Shown here: piece by piece, positions 24,445 to 35,046 of the stretch
Position numbering within the stretch: the first letter of the stretch is position 1
How the letters are laid out: the number at the start of each line of letters is the position of its first letter
Assembly: GCA_016584305.1 (NCBI GenBank)
Contig: JACEEZ010018580.1
Coordinates: forward strand, 1-64,000
Direction: 5' to 3'
Origin: Chionoecetes opilio
Taxonomy: Eukaryota > Arthropoda > Malacostraca > Decapoda > Majidae
Length of the DNA: 64,000 nt
Notes under the pieces: generated by a model
The model's input: the letters and a program-made list of their open reading frames with translations, nothing else
Told to the model about the DNA's origin: nothing
Database searches by the model: none
Made by a program: the position numbers and the translations under genes

Positions 24445-24656
24445 TAAGAAACAATCCAGCGTAGAGGAGGCCAAGAGGGTGCCCCGCCCACAAGGCTCGT
24501 GGTTAGGCAAGTTGATGTTTCCTGTTGAGAGTTGCTTGGTATGGGAAAGGAGCCTGCATGGGGACTCGCGCGTTGTGACCCCCGAGAGCGGCGTCGTAGG
24601 GTGGGCGAGGCAACGCGCCCCCCGGCGTATGCCCCCAATGATTGATTGATTGATTG
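24445..24656 (+). mobile_element. possible retroposon with (ATTG)n tail
   Basis: A GC-rich body (for example CCCCGCCCACAAGGCTCGTG, GAGAGCGGCGTCGTAGGG) ends in four ATTG units in otherwise AT-rich DNA. Short-repeat tails are common on LINE/SINE 3' ends. The family is not recognised. Confidence 0.35.
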
Positions 24657-24659
24657 CTA

Positions 24660-25235
24660 GGTAGTAGGCTATGCATATTATTATTATTATATTATTTTAT
24701 CATATCATTTCTATTATTATTTTGTCATATAATTCATATTATATTAATTATTATTATATATTAATATTGTATTCAAAATCAAAATGATAATAAACTTAAA
24801 ATGAGTGGTTTTATTATTATTGACATACATTGTTACATATAGTCTATATAAAATAACAATTGTATACAGCACTTCACTTTGTAAATACCTACACCATCTC
24901 AAAAGACAATGGCATTGGCCTAAGATTACAACTCATGATGGGCCCCATGTGAGATGCCCACATGGGGTCCATAAAGCTGCCCACATAAGACATGCATCCC
25001 AATATCTGGTGCTGGCTGGGTATAGGCTGAAACGTTGCACATATGAATGATGCATTATTATATATTGTTAAAGGTATTTGTAAAGAGTTAATATACAAAA
25101 TAAAATTATAATCTTACACATTTTGAAATCTGTAAGGTTTTCACTTTTCTTTACCATATATTAACTATTATGTCCAAATTAGCCCTTTAGCAATAATAAT
25201 GCATCATTAATATGTGCAATAACCACCTTAATATA
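24660..25235. other. AT-rich sequence with an element-C terminus at 25019
   Basis: ATTATT-type repeats at 24670-24800. 24935-25019 carries the element-C phrases GCCCCATGTGAGATGCCCAC and the terminus GGTGCTGGCTGGG. Confidence 0.5.
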
Positions 25236-25239
25236 ATGC

Positions 25240-25640
25240 CATGCCCACACAATACCCATATGAATCCAACCTATATCTCATGTCTAACCCAAAATTTTGG
25301 ATTTTTTCTTCAAAATTTTGGATTTTTTTTCTTTTCAATTCTTTTTTCTTCAAAATTGTTGTTTTTCTTCAAAAATTTTGTTTTTTTTCAAAATTTGGAT
25401 TTTTTTCTCAAATTGGATTTTTTTTGGATTGATTATAATCAATCTAAAAAAAAAAAAAATTGAGAAAAAACATTCACAATTTTGAAAAAAAATCCAAAAT
25501 GTTGAAGAAGAAAAAAAAATTGAAGAGAAAAAAATTGACAAAAAAAAATTTTGAAGAAAAAAAATCCAAAATTTTGAAGAACAAAAATCCAAAATGTTGG
25601 GTTAGACATGAGATATAGGTTAGATTCATATGGGTATTGT
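25240..25640. repeat. roughly 400-bp palindrome (200-bp arms)
   Basis: The left arm begins TGCCCACACAATACCCATAT, the right arm ends with its complement (ATGGGTATTGTGTAGGCA). Both pass through CAAAATTTTGGATTTTT-type phrases to a centre at TTGATTATAATCAA (about 25431-25444). The arms are slightly diverged. Confidence 0.85.
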
Positions 25641-25669
25641 GTAGGCATATAAATCAAATCAATCTTGTC

Positions 25670-26290
25670 TAGCCCACCTGGGACCCACATAGTTCCCATA
25701 AGCCCACATAGGTCCCATGTTAAGCCCACCTGGGACCCCACATAGTTCCCATAAGCCCACATAGGTCCCATGTTAAGCCCACCAGGGACCCACAGTTCCC
25801 ATAAGCCCACCTGGGACCCACATAGTTCCCATAAGCCCACCTGGGACCCACGTAGTTCCCATAAGCCCACATAGTTCCCATGTTAAGCCCACCTGGGACC
25901 CACATAGTTCCCATAAGCCCACCTGGGACCCACGTAGTTCCCATAAGCCCACATAGGTCCCATGTTAAGCCCACCTGGGACCCACATAGTTCCCATAAGC
26001 CCACCTGGGACCCACGTAGTTCCCATAAGCCCACATAGGTCCCATGTTAAGCCCACCTGGGACCCACATAGTTCCCATAAGCCCACCTGGGACCCACATA
26101 GTTCCCATAAGCCCACCTGAGACCCACATAGGTCCCATGTTAAGCCCACCTGGGACCCACACAGTTCCCATAAGCCCACCTGGGACCCACATAGTTCCCA
26201 TAAGCCCACCTGAGACCCACATAGGTCCCATGTTAAGCCCACCTGGGACCCACATAGGGCAGCCCCACATGCGGCGCACACGGTGCGCGT
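25670..26290. repeat. GCCCACCTGGGACCCACATA minisatellite
   Basis: Two alternating units, GCCCACCTGGGACCCACATA with GTTCCCATAA, and GCCCACATAGGTCCCATGTT with AA, repeat about 20 times. Because the main unit is 30 bp, all frames stay open on both strands, giving long but meaningless frames (GSQVGLWELC-type). The composition is that of element C, so this is probably its expanded interior. Confidence 0.9.
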
Positions 26291-26389
26291 GGACAAAGCT
26301 ATATGGGCACCATGTGAGATGCCCACATGGTGCACATATAGTAGCCCACATGGGGCCCACATGGGTCCCATGTTCCGGTGCTGGCTGGG
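26291..26389 (+). mobile_element. right end of element C
   Basis: CCCACATGGGGCCCACATGG, then TCCCATG and GGTGCTGGCTGGG. This is the inverted partner of the end at 14679. Confidence 0.65.
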
Positions 26390-26402
26390 CTGTTATCTAC
26401 GG
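26390..26402 (+). mobile_element. final bases of element A copy 1
   Basis: CTGTTATCTACGG followed by TA. It equals the terminal bases expected for element A beyond 14678; a CT duplication would account for the join. Confidence 0.6.
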
Positions 26403-26711
26403 TAGCTTATTAACCATTATATTTTCATAAAATAGAAAGTGGTACAAGTTGTGGTACATTTTGTAATATTTAGGTAGTGGTACGAACGGTACATTTTCAG
26501 TGAAGCGTACGGTACAATTTTTTTTCGCGAGGTGGCAACACTGCCCCTGACCCCTGGAGGGAGGCTGGGAGTGGGCCCTGCCAAGCAGGCTGCCGCTGAG
26601 TGCTGACCCTCGGTGCCCCTCAAAGCAGCTATATATATTCTAGCTTCCTCGGTGCAGGCGCCTCCCTTAGACCGTTGAGCCCTTACACAACGCCAACAAC
26701 ACGGTAAGTAA

Positions 26712-28209
26712 AGGGGGGCGTTCAGTGAAACTTGAAATATGGCTCCGATCCCCCTGAGATGTTTACACGATAAACTACAGTATTATGCAGGTTAAAACTT
26801 TGGAAGAAGTCCTTCACCCCTATCTTTTTTTTCTTCCCCCTATAGCCAACAAGCCTGGGGAACTGGCGGGAATACGGGGTTTTTGGGTGGGGGAAGCAAA
26901 TATAAGTGATTTATGGCTCCCAAAAAAATCATCAAAGTCACTATATGTAAAAATCTAACCTAACCTAACCTTAACCACAAAGTATACCTAACCTAACCTT
27001 AACCACAAAGTATACCTAACCTAACCTAACCTTAACCACAAAACGATACCTAACCTAACCTTAACCACAAAGTATACCTAACCTAACCTTAACCACAAAG
27101 TATACCTAACCTAACCTAAGCTTAACCACAAAGTATACCTAACCTAACCTTAACCACAAAGTATTCCTAACCTAACCTAACCTTAACCACAAAGTATACC
27201 TAACCTAACCTAAGCTTAACCACAAAGTATACCTAACCTAACCTTAACCACAAAGTATACCTAACCTAACCTTAACCACAAAGTATACCTAACCTAACCT
27301 TAACCACAAAGTATACCTAACCTAACCTTAACCACAAAGTATACCTAACCTAACCTAACCTAACCTTAACCACAAAGTATACCTAACCTAACCTAACCTT
27401 AACCACAAAGTATACCTAACCTAACCTAACCTTAACCATAAAGTATACCTAACCTTAACCACAAAGTATACCTAACCTAGCCTAACCTAACTGGACTTAG
27501 AATTTTTTGAGGCACCTCATATTTCATAGCGGCCGTGTGGGTTAACCAAGGCTGAGCGCACGCTGGAACCTTTACAGATGTGAAGTACAATAAGCATACA
27601 ATACAGTGCGGTAGTTCATTTCAGTCAAAGCCGGAAGGATGAGTTCCAAAGTATTTCCTTATGCAGTATTCCTGGCCAAGTTTGAAAACGATAGGATTCT
27701 TACTTTGTTTGCATGAATTTTTTTTTTATTGAATTTGGGCGTTTTTTTGCAAACTTTAATTTCTATCTCCTTCCTCATAAATGATCATATGTCAATTTGC
27801 TTTATACCACTCGATGAGACAATCACTCCTCTACATTTTCGAGTATGATTTTAGCTGTCGCAGTGAAATTGGATTTTTAGCAATTTTTTGTCATGTACTG
27901 AATTTTACCATCGATTTTTTCGTTATTAATGTTGCGTGCATTTTGGAGCAATGAACATACTCCCAAAACTGCCTATTGCATGCTTCTGTCAAATGCTGCA
28001 ATCAGATTGGGAATAAGTCAGACCGTTTTAGAGAAGATAGAAAATATTCACCACAAATGAGGGAAAAAAGTTATGAGCAGTTAAAGTTTATTTGTCATAC
28101 TGATCTACATTCACTGAACTAAACAGCATTCCAGGCATCTATAATTTGTAATTAGACTAAAAACAACCAATTTAGAGCTTTTGGCACCTGGTCCCTTTTT
28201 ATATATATA

Positions 28210-28269
<60 letters not shown>

Positions 28270-28780
28270 GATATTACGCGCCCGAAGGTTTTTAGCATTT
28301 TTTAAGTTTTTTTTTTATCTTGTAAATGTATTTGCTATTATTTGCAAATTTTTACCCAAATAAAAAAAAATCAAAGATGAGTAAATTACATCTTTATTCT
28401 TCTTTCCAATGATATATTGTTTATTAAATTCGGTACAATAGTGGCGAAGTTATTAAAGGAAAACTGGAAAAAGGCAAGTTTTTCAGTAGATAGGTCTTCT
28501 CCCTCTACTCCCTCACTACTGAGGCCTTGAGACGGTCCCCAGACCCTCTTTGTCTCACAAAAAAGGACTGAGAGGTGCCAGTTTGTCTATGCCAGTGAAT
28601 ATCATGAAAAAAATTGTACAGATATTTTTCGGGGGGGGTTTAGAAAATCAGCCATAACTTTCAATTTTTCTTCTTTCTTTATAATACTTTGTCAAAAGCT
28701 TGCCCAAGTGTTCAACTAGGCATGATATTATTTTTGGAATATTTTGATGTTTTTCGGAAATATTCATGTAACGCCCCCCT
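26712..28780. mobile_element. 2.07-kb PIF/Harbinger-like non-autonomous element, TAA TSD
   Basis: Ends AGGGGGGCGTT and its exact complement (AACGCCCCCCT), with TAA at 26709-26711 and 28781-28783. The subterminal bases are also similar (CATGAA/CAGTGAA). The interior holds the CCTAACC minisatellite, an AT-rich non-coding region and (TA)n at 28200-28263. No transposase frame. Confidence 0.65.
26955..27495. repeat. CCTAACCTTAACCACAAAGTATA minisatellite, about 18 units
   Basis: Units of 23-38 bp consist of one to four CCTAA repeats followed by the constant phrase CCTTAACCACAAAGTATA. It reads as a telomere-type motif captured into a higher-order repeat. Confidence 0.9.
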
Positions 28781-28939
28781 TAAATCTATAACTACAACGG
28801 TAAAGCTGAAGTTTAATACAAGACAAGGACATTGGTTACGTAACCTGACGTAACTGGGGGGGGGGGGGGGCTGTGCACCCCCCAGACCCCCACGCTAGTT
28901 CACTAGCCTAACCTGGAGGTTGGTTGAGAAGCCTAAACT

Positions 28940-29070
28940 TAAAGTAATCATCCAGACCCATTTTTTTTTTTGCATAATTATGTTGAATGTTCATTCAAAA
29001 CACCTAATCCACCAAAAATAATTGATTTCCAGGCCCTATGTATTTCCGTAAAATCACGCCTTATGTAAAA
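28940..29070 (+). repeat. dispersed repeat, copy of 22340-22480
   Basis: TATGTTGAATGTTCATTCAA and flanks as in the other copy; continues with TATTTCCGTAAAATCACGCC. Confidence 0.7.
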
Positions 29071-29224
29071 AGCGCGCGAAAAACTTTCTTCATTCCAACA
29101 GGCCCGCGAATATTATTGATGACGTCATTTAAGGAAGTCAAATGTAAACAACAGTCGTCTCACACCCTCACAAGATTATTTGTTTATTTGTTTGTTTGTT
29201 TAGAGGATAATTCCTCAGAGCCAT

Positions 29225-29400
29225 AGTGATCTACCGCTCCAGTTTTAGTGTTGGCCGAAGCCACCACCCCGGGAGGGGGTCACAAACCCCCGGCTAACAC
29301 CCGGTACCCATTCACTGCTGGGTGGACAGGGGCTCGGGTTTTAAGAAAGACCGCCCATCTGTCTTAGCTCCGCCAGGGAATCGAACCCGGGGCGGATTAC
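29225..29400 (-). mobile_element. SINE with B box, copy at 55640-55745
   Basis: The minus strand has CCGGGTTCGATTCCCTGG (B box, near 29385), followed by GTGTTAGCCGGGGG and GTGACCCCCTCCCGGG. The body matches the plus-strand copy at 55640-55745. The A-box end is lost. Confidence 0.65.
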
Positions 29401-29557
29401 AGGAAGTTTCGACGGAATGCACTTTGGACGGTAGAAAATGGAGGTTTCGACGGTACCGTTGAACTCCGTCGAAGCATCCAATATGTCTAAATGTACCGTA
29501 TGTCTATCATAGAGTAAAACTAAAGATATTTTGTCATTGAGAGGATTAATATAAAAT

Positions 29558-30187
29558 GGTAAATTTTTACGATAGGACCAAACTTCCCTACACAATAGGG
29601 AGCATGGTTTTTGTTTACCTTATTGTATTCTAAGAGACATTTTTTTCTCCTTGAGCTTTCCGTCGCAAATCAAGTTTCGGAGATATGAACATTTTAGGTG
29701 GGAGGAGGAATGAGTCTCCTTGTTTACAAAATGCCTCCCTCTTACTCTTCTTGTGACCTGTATCGCTTTTGTTTCGGAGGCGCACCCGTGGCTACCTTAC
29801 CTAACCTAACCTAACCTAACCTGAACCTTACCTTACCTTACCTTACCTTACCTTACCTTACCTAACCTAACCTAACCTAACCTAACCTAACCTAACCTTA
29901 CCTTACCTTACCTTACCTAACCTTTAACCTCCTTACTGGGTCCAATAATAAAAAAGTTTAATAAAATACTAAACAAAAGCAATGCAGGTCACAAGAAGAG
30001 GAAGAGGGAAGCATTTTGTATACAAGGAGACTTATTCCTCCTCTCACCTAAAATGTTCTATATCTCCGAAACTATTGATTTGCGACGGAAAGCTCAAAGA
30101 GAAAATGTCTCTTAGAATACAATAAGGTAAACAAAACCCAGGCTCCCTATTGTGTAGGGAAGTTTGGTCCTATTGTAAAATAATACC
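29558..30187. mobile_element. 630-bp inverted-repeat element, 8-bp TSD, CCTAA/CCTTA interior
   Basis: TATAAAAT is duplicated exactly at 29550-29557 and 30188-30195. Arms of about 230 bp (starts GGTAAATTTTTACGATAGGA) include CTTCCCTACACAATAGGGAG and GATTTGCGACGGAAAGCTC. The loop (29790-29935) is (CCTAA)n and (CCTTA)n. A diverged half-copy is at 55028-55340. Confidence 0.85.
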
Positions 30188-30195
30188 TATAAAAT

Positions 30196-30685
30196 ACAGT
30201 TACTAGATCATTGCCCACCAAAATTAAAGTGAAAAGCCTATACAGCCAAGATCCCCCTATGGGCCTATATCTTTCGTTGTTTCCCACCCTAACGTAGTAA
30301 CACCTATCAAACTTAGCTTGCCTATCATTAATATTGTATTTAATAAAATCAATTAGCGATAAAGACTAATAAACAATGAACAACAGTACTGTGTGTGCGG
30401 CTTCATCCTCAGGCTGAGGCAGTGCCCTCCTGATGGTCACAGTAAATTAGACTGCAGAAAACAGCACCTCAGTTTGTGGGGAAACCTGGGAATCCTGACA
30501 GACATTATTTATTTATTCAGTTATTTATTTACTCTATTTTATCTATTGTCTTCATCATCATCCTTCAGCACAGGAGGGGTCGTCCCATTAGATTGATTTT
30601 AATTCTATAGAATTTAAAACAACTTTTGTGTTAATAAGAATTTTACTTCTTTTAAATTTCATGGTTACAAAATTTACTATGAACT
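30196..30685. other. no gene recognised
   Basis: AT-rich sequence with TTATTTAT phrases at 30510-30535; no credible frame. Confidence 0.4.
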
Positions 30686-30689
30686 GTCA

Positions 30690-30776
30690 TATTCTGAATA
30701 TTCCCGACAAACTGACATATTCCTGGACCTCGCAAATCCGATATCCGGGAAATGGAGGTCCGGGAAAACCAGGGTT
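30690..30776 (+). mobile_element. pogo-like element P, right-end fragment
   Basis: GCAAATCCGATATCCGGGAA, ATGGAGGTCCGGGAAAACC. It matches the right ends of the copies at 39727-40450 and 40618-41122. Confidence 0.7.
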
Positions 30777-30959
30777 GTTTGTGATCGATAATGGCTATGT
30801 TTTGACAAAATCAGAAATGATGAAATGGTCTGGATGATTACTTTAACAAAAGACTACTCTATACTGGACTTGCTACTCATTTTGGGCTATTTCCAGTGGA
30901 GGCCAGTTTTGCGATTCCTGACATTTTCGAACATTACTCCCATTTCCCTTCCTATGGTT

Positions 30960-31415
30960 TATCAGTATAAATGATATACCGTTATCTTCATAAATGTTTG
31001 TTCTATAATATTATCAAATAAAAAAAATGTAAAATACACTAAAGAAATGCCATTATAAGAGAGTGAAGAAATATGCATGAACTTAATATTCTTTTAAACT
31101 CTTCGCCATTTAATATTTTGCAAGAAAACATTTTACATGAAACATATCAATAGAAGCGGAATCTTATTAGCTTTTCATTGATTTATTTCATTTTTCGATA
31201 AATGAATTAGAACCATACATAAATTAGCGTTAACTAAATAAATAACCTCATCAATCGGGAAAATGACCAGATTGATGAAGTTATTTATTTAGTTAACGCT
31301 AATTTATGCATGGTTTTAATTAATTTATCAGAAAACGTAATATATCAATGGAAAGCTAATAAAATTCTGCTTCTATTGATATGTTGCATGTAAAAAGTCT
31401 TCACGCAAAATATTA
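30960..31415. repeat. foldback element, copy 2 (short loop)
   Basis: The arms match those at 2293-3078 (TTAGCGTTAACTAAATAA, ATCAATGGAAAGCTAATA) but the loop is only about 40 bp (CCTCATCAATCGGGAAAATG). Confidence 0.8.
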
Positions 31416-31540
31416 TCCATCCACTCCTGTCTCACACATCACACACGTCTTGCTGCCACCATTCTTCCATCTGTACATACAGCTATTTACCTCTTTAGCG
31501 ATACTTGATCTTGATCTTGATATTACCGTAAGGTATAAAA

Positions 31541-31800
31541 TCTTTCTCTGTACCGTTGAGTGGCCTAAGAACACCCACATGCTGTCCATTAACTCTACCT
31601 ACGATTGCGAGTGCATCGGAGGCCACAGGGGGGCGACATGAACCTCTAATCACAGGCGTCACTATAAAAGTCTTGCCTACGCCACCATGGGCGAGGGCCA
31701 ACCATCACAGCCTTCGAGGGAACCTCCAGGGCCTACCATCCCACCCCTGGAGATCACTGCCTAACGGCGCTGTAGGCACACACACCAAAAACAAAAAAAA
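31541..31800 (+). mobile_element. SINE S1, 5'-truncated
   Basis: GTTGAGTGGCCTAAGAACAC through CCTGGAGATCACTGCCTAAC and an A-rich tail (31787-31802); the tRNA head is missing. Confidence 0.8.
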
Positions 31801-32015
31801 AAACGTGTACGAAGCAGCGCGAAACTCTGGGAGATAATGCGCGAAAGTCGGGATGGTAAGAATTTAGGACTCAGCGCGAAACTCGCGGATCGCGAAACTC
31901 GCATAGCGTGAACCTCGGGAGGGTAGTGTGTATCTAAATCCTCTACACTAGATGTTCCTCCCATTCAATCTATCTTTTTTTAAATACTCCTACAGTTTGT
32001 ATAGTAAACCTCCTG

Positions 32016-32339
32016 GGGAGGCGGTAGCAGAGTGGTGAGCGTCTCAGAGTGGCGTTCTCGCTGACCCGAGTTCAATCCCCGACGAAAACCAAAATCTTTC
32101 TGCACCGTTGAGTGGCCTAAGAACTCCCACATGCCCTGCCCATTAACTCTACCTTCGATTGCGAGTGCATCGGAGGACACGGGGGGGCGGCATGAGCCTC
32201 TAATCCCAGGCGTCACTATAAGAAAATCCTGCCTGCGCCACCACGCGCGAGGGCCAACCATCACAGCCCTCAAGTGAACCTCCAGGGCCTACCATCCGAG
32301 CCTTAGAAGTCACTGCCTACAGGCGCTATAGGCGCAAAT

Positions 32340-32372
<33 letters not shown>
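32016..32372 (+). mobile_element. SINE S1, full length, tRNA-derived
   Basis: Head GGCGGTAGCAGAGTGGTGAG (A box) and GAGTTCAATCCC (B box) with tRNA-like spacing, then the S1 body and a poly(A) tail (32342-32371). It lies in a CR1 ORF1 remnant; the uninterrupted form of that remnant is at 59560-59620. Confidence 0.8.
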
Positions 32373-32373
<1 letters not shown>

Positions 32374-32684
32374 CCTTCTCAATTTCCCTATAGCATTAAC
32401 TAACCCCTTCCTCTCTCTCTTTTACGAATCACTTTAGTTCCCTGCCTTCTAAAACTATTTCTAGTGTCACTGGTTTCCTTTACTCTGACCCCAGTGTCTA
32501 ATTCCTAGCTATCTATCTTAAAAATGCCTGCTAGGCACCTACTTCCCTTTCAAGGGGTTCAGACAAGATCTGAATCACTTTCCTTGAAAGGTGCACCCCA
32601 TCCCTGTGCTAGAGGCTGTTATGCCCGAAAAGAGGTCCCAGCTGACGACAAAGGCCCAATCATAGGCTTTGCAATTGAAATACC
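32373..32684 (-). pseudogene. CR1-like ORF1 fragment (esterase region)
   Basis: The minus strand resembles the C-terminal part of the ORF1 at 59709-60231 (LERE-, RDG-HF-type spacing, WAFVVSWD). Multiple indels. Confidence 0.65.
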
Positions 32685-33352
32685 CAGTGTTGTAGGTCTC
32701 GAGACTGGTCTTGGTCTCAAGACCAGTTTGATGTGGTGTTGGTCTTGGTCTCGTTTGATGTGGTCTTGGTTTTGATCTTGGTCTCGAAGCTTCTGGTCTC
32801 GGAGTTTGGCTCGAGACCAGGTCGAGACCAGGATTAAAAAGTGCATCGCGGCGTGGGGAAGGTCGGAAATTATTATCATACACGGAGAAGAATCATGGTT
32901 GTTTCGATTCACGGCGCGCCATACATCGTTGTACTGTCTATAGATACTGCCTGACTAGCTCTACGGTGATGATGCATGAGCTGAGCCCTGCGAGCGATGA
33001 TAGAGTGCGTGCGAGTCGAGAGAACATGCATGACGTGGCCATTCTCGCAGTGATAATCTCCGTTTGCACGCACGCATGTTTGCAGCTCTGTTCACCTCCG
33101 TGTACTTCATATATGTGTAGGCCTATGCAATCCCCGCACCCTTCGTACACGTACACCACAGGTTCAGCTAGCTCGCTTGGAAAACGTAACCACAAAAATT
33201 GCTATTTTCCTATGTTTGTTTCTTCATGCCAACGAAGCAATGAAAGCAGAAATATTTTACCTAGTTGTTCAGTTGTTCACATATATTAAATTTTGTAAAT
33301 ATATTTCCTCCCTTATACGTTACCTTTACCCCCCTTCTACCAGAGCTCGTTA

Positions 33353-33830
33353 AGGTCCGTCCACACTAGCGGGCAATTGCCCGCGGGCACAAGCGAGCAG
33401 TTTGCCTGTTGACGGGCTCACCGCTTGTGCCCGCGGGCAAATGAGTAAAATGCCCGTGATGGTAGGTGAGCGATTTCACCAGGCACTGCCTGCCGCGCCC
33501 GGCTGTGCATCGCTGCCAGACATACGAGGTTACATGTGGAGAAGTGGAGCCACTTCTCTTTCTCCACTTTGTCCCTTTTTTTTCAGGCACATAGCAATGA
33601 TTATGGTACACAGTGCCAGCTTCTTACGGTCCTTCCTGCTTCGCATTGTTGTTGTACCGCACACAGTCTTCCTGAATAGAGAACGGCTACTCTGCCTGGC
33701 TGCCCAGCTGCTCGCCTCTGACTGGGCCAGGCAGGCTCTGCTGTGTGGACCACAGTTTCAGTGTGCCTGCGGGCTTTTCCCCGTGACGGGCACTGCCCGG
33801 CGGGCTTTGCCCGCTAGTGTGGACGGAGCT
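33353..33830. mobile_element. 478-bp Harbinger-like MITE nested in the hAT-like element, TTA TSD
   Basis: Ends AGGTCCGTCCACACTAGCGG and the complement of AGCTCCGTCCACACTAGCGG; TTA at 33350-33352 and 33831-33833. GC-rich GCCCGCGGGC palindromes lie near the left end. Confidence 0.8.
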
Positions 33831-34514
33831 TTAGTCGTTACATGGAACACATCTGGCACTGGCAAGGTTGTCAGGTGCACAAACCACAAAATATACTTTT
33901 GGCATTTACACTTTACTTTTTGGCATTTTCAATATTTCATCATAAGAAAATGAAATTCAATTGACGAATATTTCTGGCAAATTCCAGAATTTTTTTAGTA
34001 ATTTCTGGCAAGAAATACAACAATTGGCAGGACCTGGCAACTCTGTCTGCCAGTGACATAGGACATGGGACAGTGAGGTGTACTGGACTAGTCTCGCTTA
34101 GTTTCCGTTCTAATCACGTATTGCAAAATGTAACGAGTTAACGACCGAATAATCTGTAAAATGTAAGAACATTTGCAAAATGTAACTAGTAGTAAACTGT
34201 ATTTGTTTGAATATACTTTGCCTATTTGCCTTCCTTATTCTCTTTTTACAGCAGCTGACCCATCACATGTATAGGGTATTAACTGCATGGACAAAGGTTG
34301 AGCCATATAACAGTTGGTTCACATTTTTAATTATTTTTGCATTTGATCCCTAAGACTGTATGGGTAATTTAATTAGGTCCGTTATATTCAAAGGTACATG
34401 TATGAGAAAAAAAATGTAAACCCATTCCTTACAAACAGGACAGGACAATACAATTTAGTATTTACGCAGTACAGACCAAAAACATTCAGATAATAGTCAT
34501 ATTTATAAAAAAAA

Positions 34515-34735
34515 AATTATATGCCTGTTCTTGGTCTTGGTCTGTTTCGGAGGGTCTGGTCTTGGTCTCATAGGGCTGGTCTTGGTCTCGAAGGGTCTGG
34601 TCTTGGTCTTGAAGGGTCTGGTCTTGGTCTTGGTCTCGAAGGGTCTGGTCTTGGTCTTGGTCTCGAAGGGTCTGGTCTTGGTCTTGGTCTCGAAGGGTCT
34701 GGTCTTGGTCTTGGTCTCGTAGGGTCTGGTCTTGA
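34515..34735 (+). repeat. GGTCTGGTCTTGGTCTTGGT tandem repeat
   Basis: 24-27-bp units with CTCGAAG spacers. It forms the subterminal repeat of the hAT-like element. Long frames on both strands come from the unit length. Confidence 0.9.
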
Positions 34736-35046
34736 CTACAACACTGGAAATACCAGCTGGCAATTCAGAGTTACAAGGTTCTTGACCTTGCCAAGTGTGG
34801 TGTGAGTGAGGCAGGAAGCAGGGTGTGGGCCCTGCAGGCAGGATCAGAGTATCAAGGCAGCACGTGGCTCTCCCTGTCCTGACTGTCACCACTGTTGCAG
34901 GTGCTGAGGTCACAGTTCAAGCCGGCTGCTCCGCCCAGCACCAACCCTGGCTCGCTCCGGCATCCCCGAGGGATCCCGCAGGACCGGCCGTCGCGTGTGC
35001 TGGCGAGAGTATTGCTGCGGTGGAGGCTGTGGGGCCGGGCAGCAGC

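Larger units (their letters stand above)
31425..32684. repeat. composite block 1, duplicated at 61225-61277 plus 62781-64000
   Basis: In order: a CR1 ORF1 remnant (31425-31480), a roughly 60-bp linker, a partial SINE (31541-31800), an AACTCGCGGATCGCGAAACT segment, a second CR1 piece beginning ACTCCTACAGTTTGTATAG, a full SINE (32016-32372), and more CR1 ORF1. The same order and near-identical sequence appear in block 2. Confidence 0.85.
32685..34746. mobile_element. 2.06-kb hAT-like non-autonomous element, 8-bp TSD
   Basis: Ends CAGTGTTGTAG and its exact complement; GAAATACC is duplicated at 32677-32684 and 34747-34754. Subterminal GGTCTTGGTCTCG-type repeats are found at both ends. It is inserted in the CR1 ORF1 remnant; block 2 (about 63975) has the unoccupied site. 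No transposase frame. Confidence 0.9.

Noticed and set aside
25439..26371. Overlapping 104-162-codon frames with repeated GSQVGLWELC-like peptides
   Set aside because: A 30-bp minisatellite keeps several frames open at once. Frames on both strands overlap and no start or splice context fits.
26955..27495. CRISPR-like regular repeat array
   Set aside because: No unique spacers; it is a CCTAA-based minisatellite in eukaryotic DNA with no cas genes.
34503..34913. Threonine/lysine-rich 136-codon minus frame
   Set aside because: Subterminal tandem repeat of a hAT-like element.
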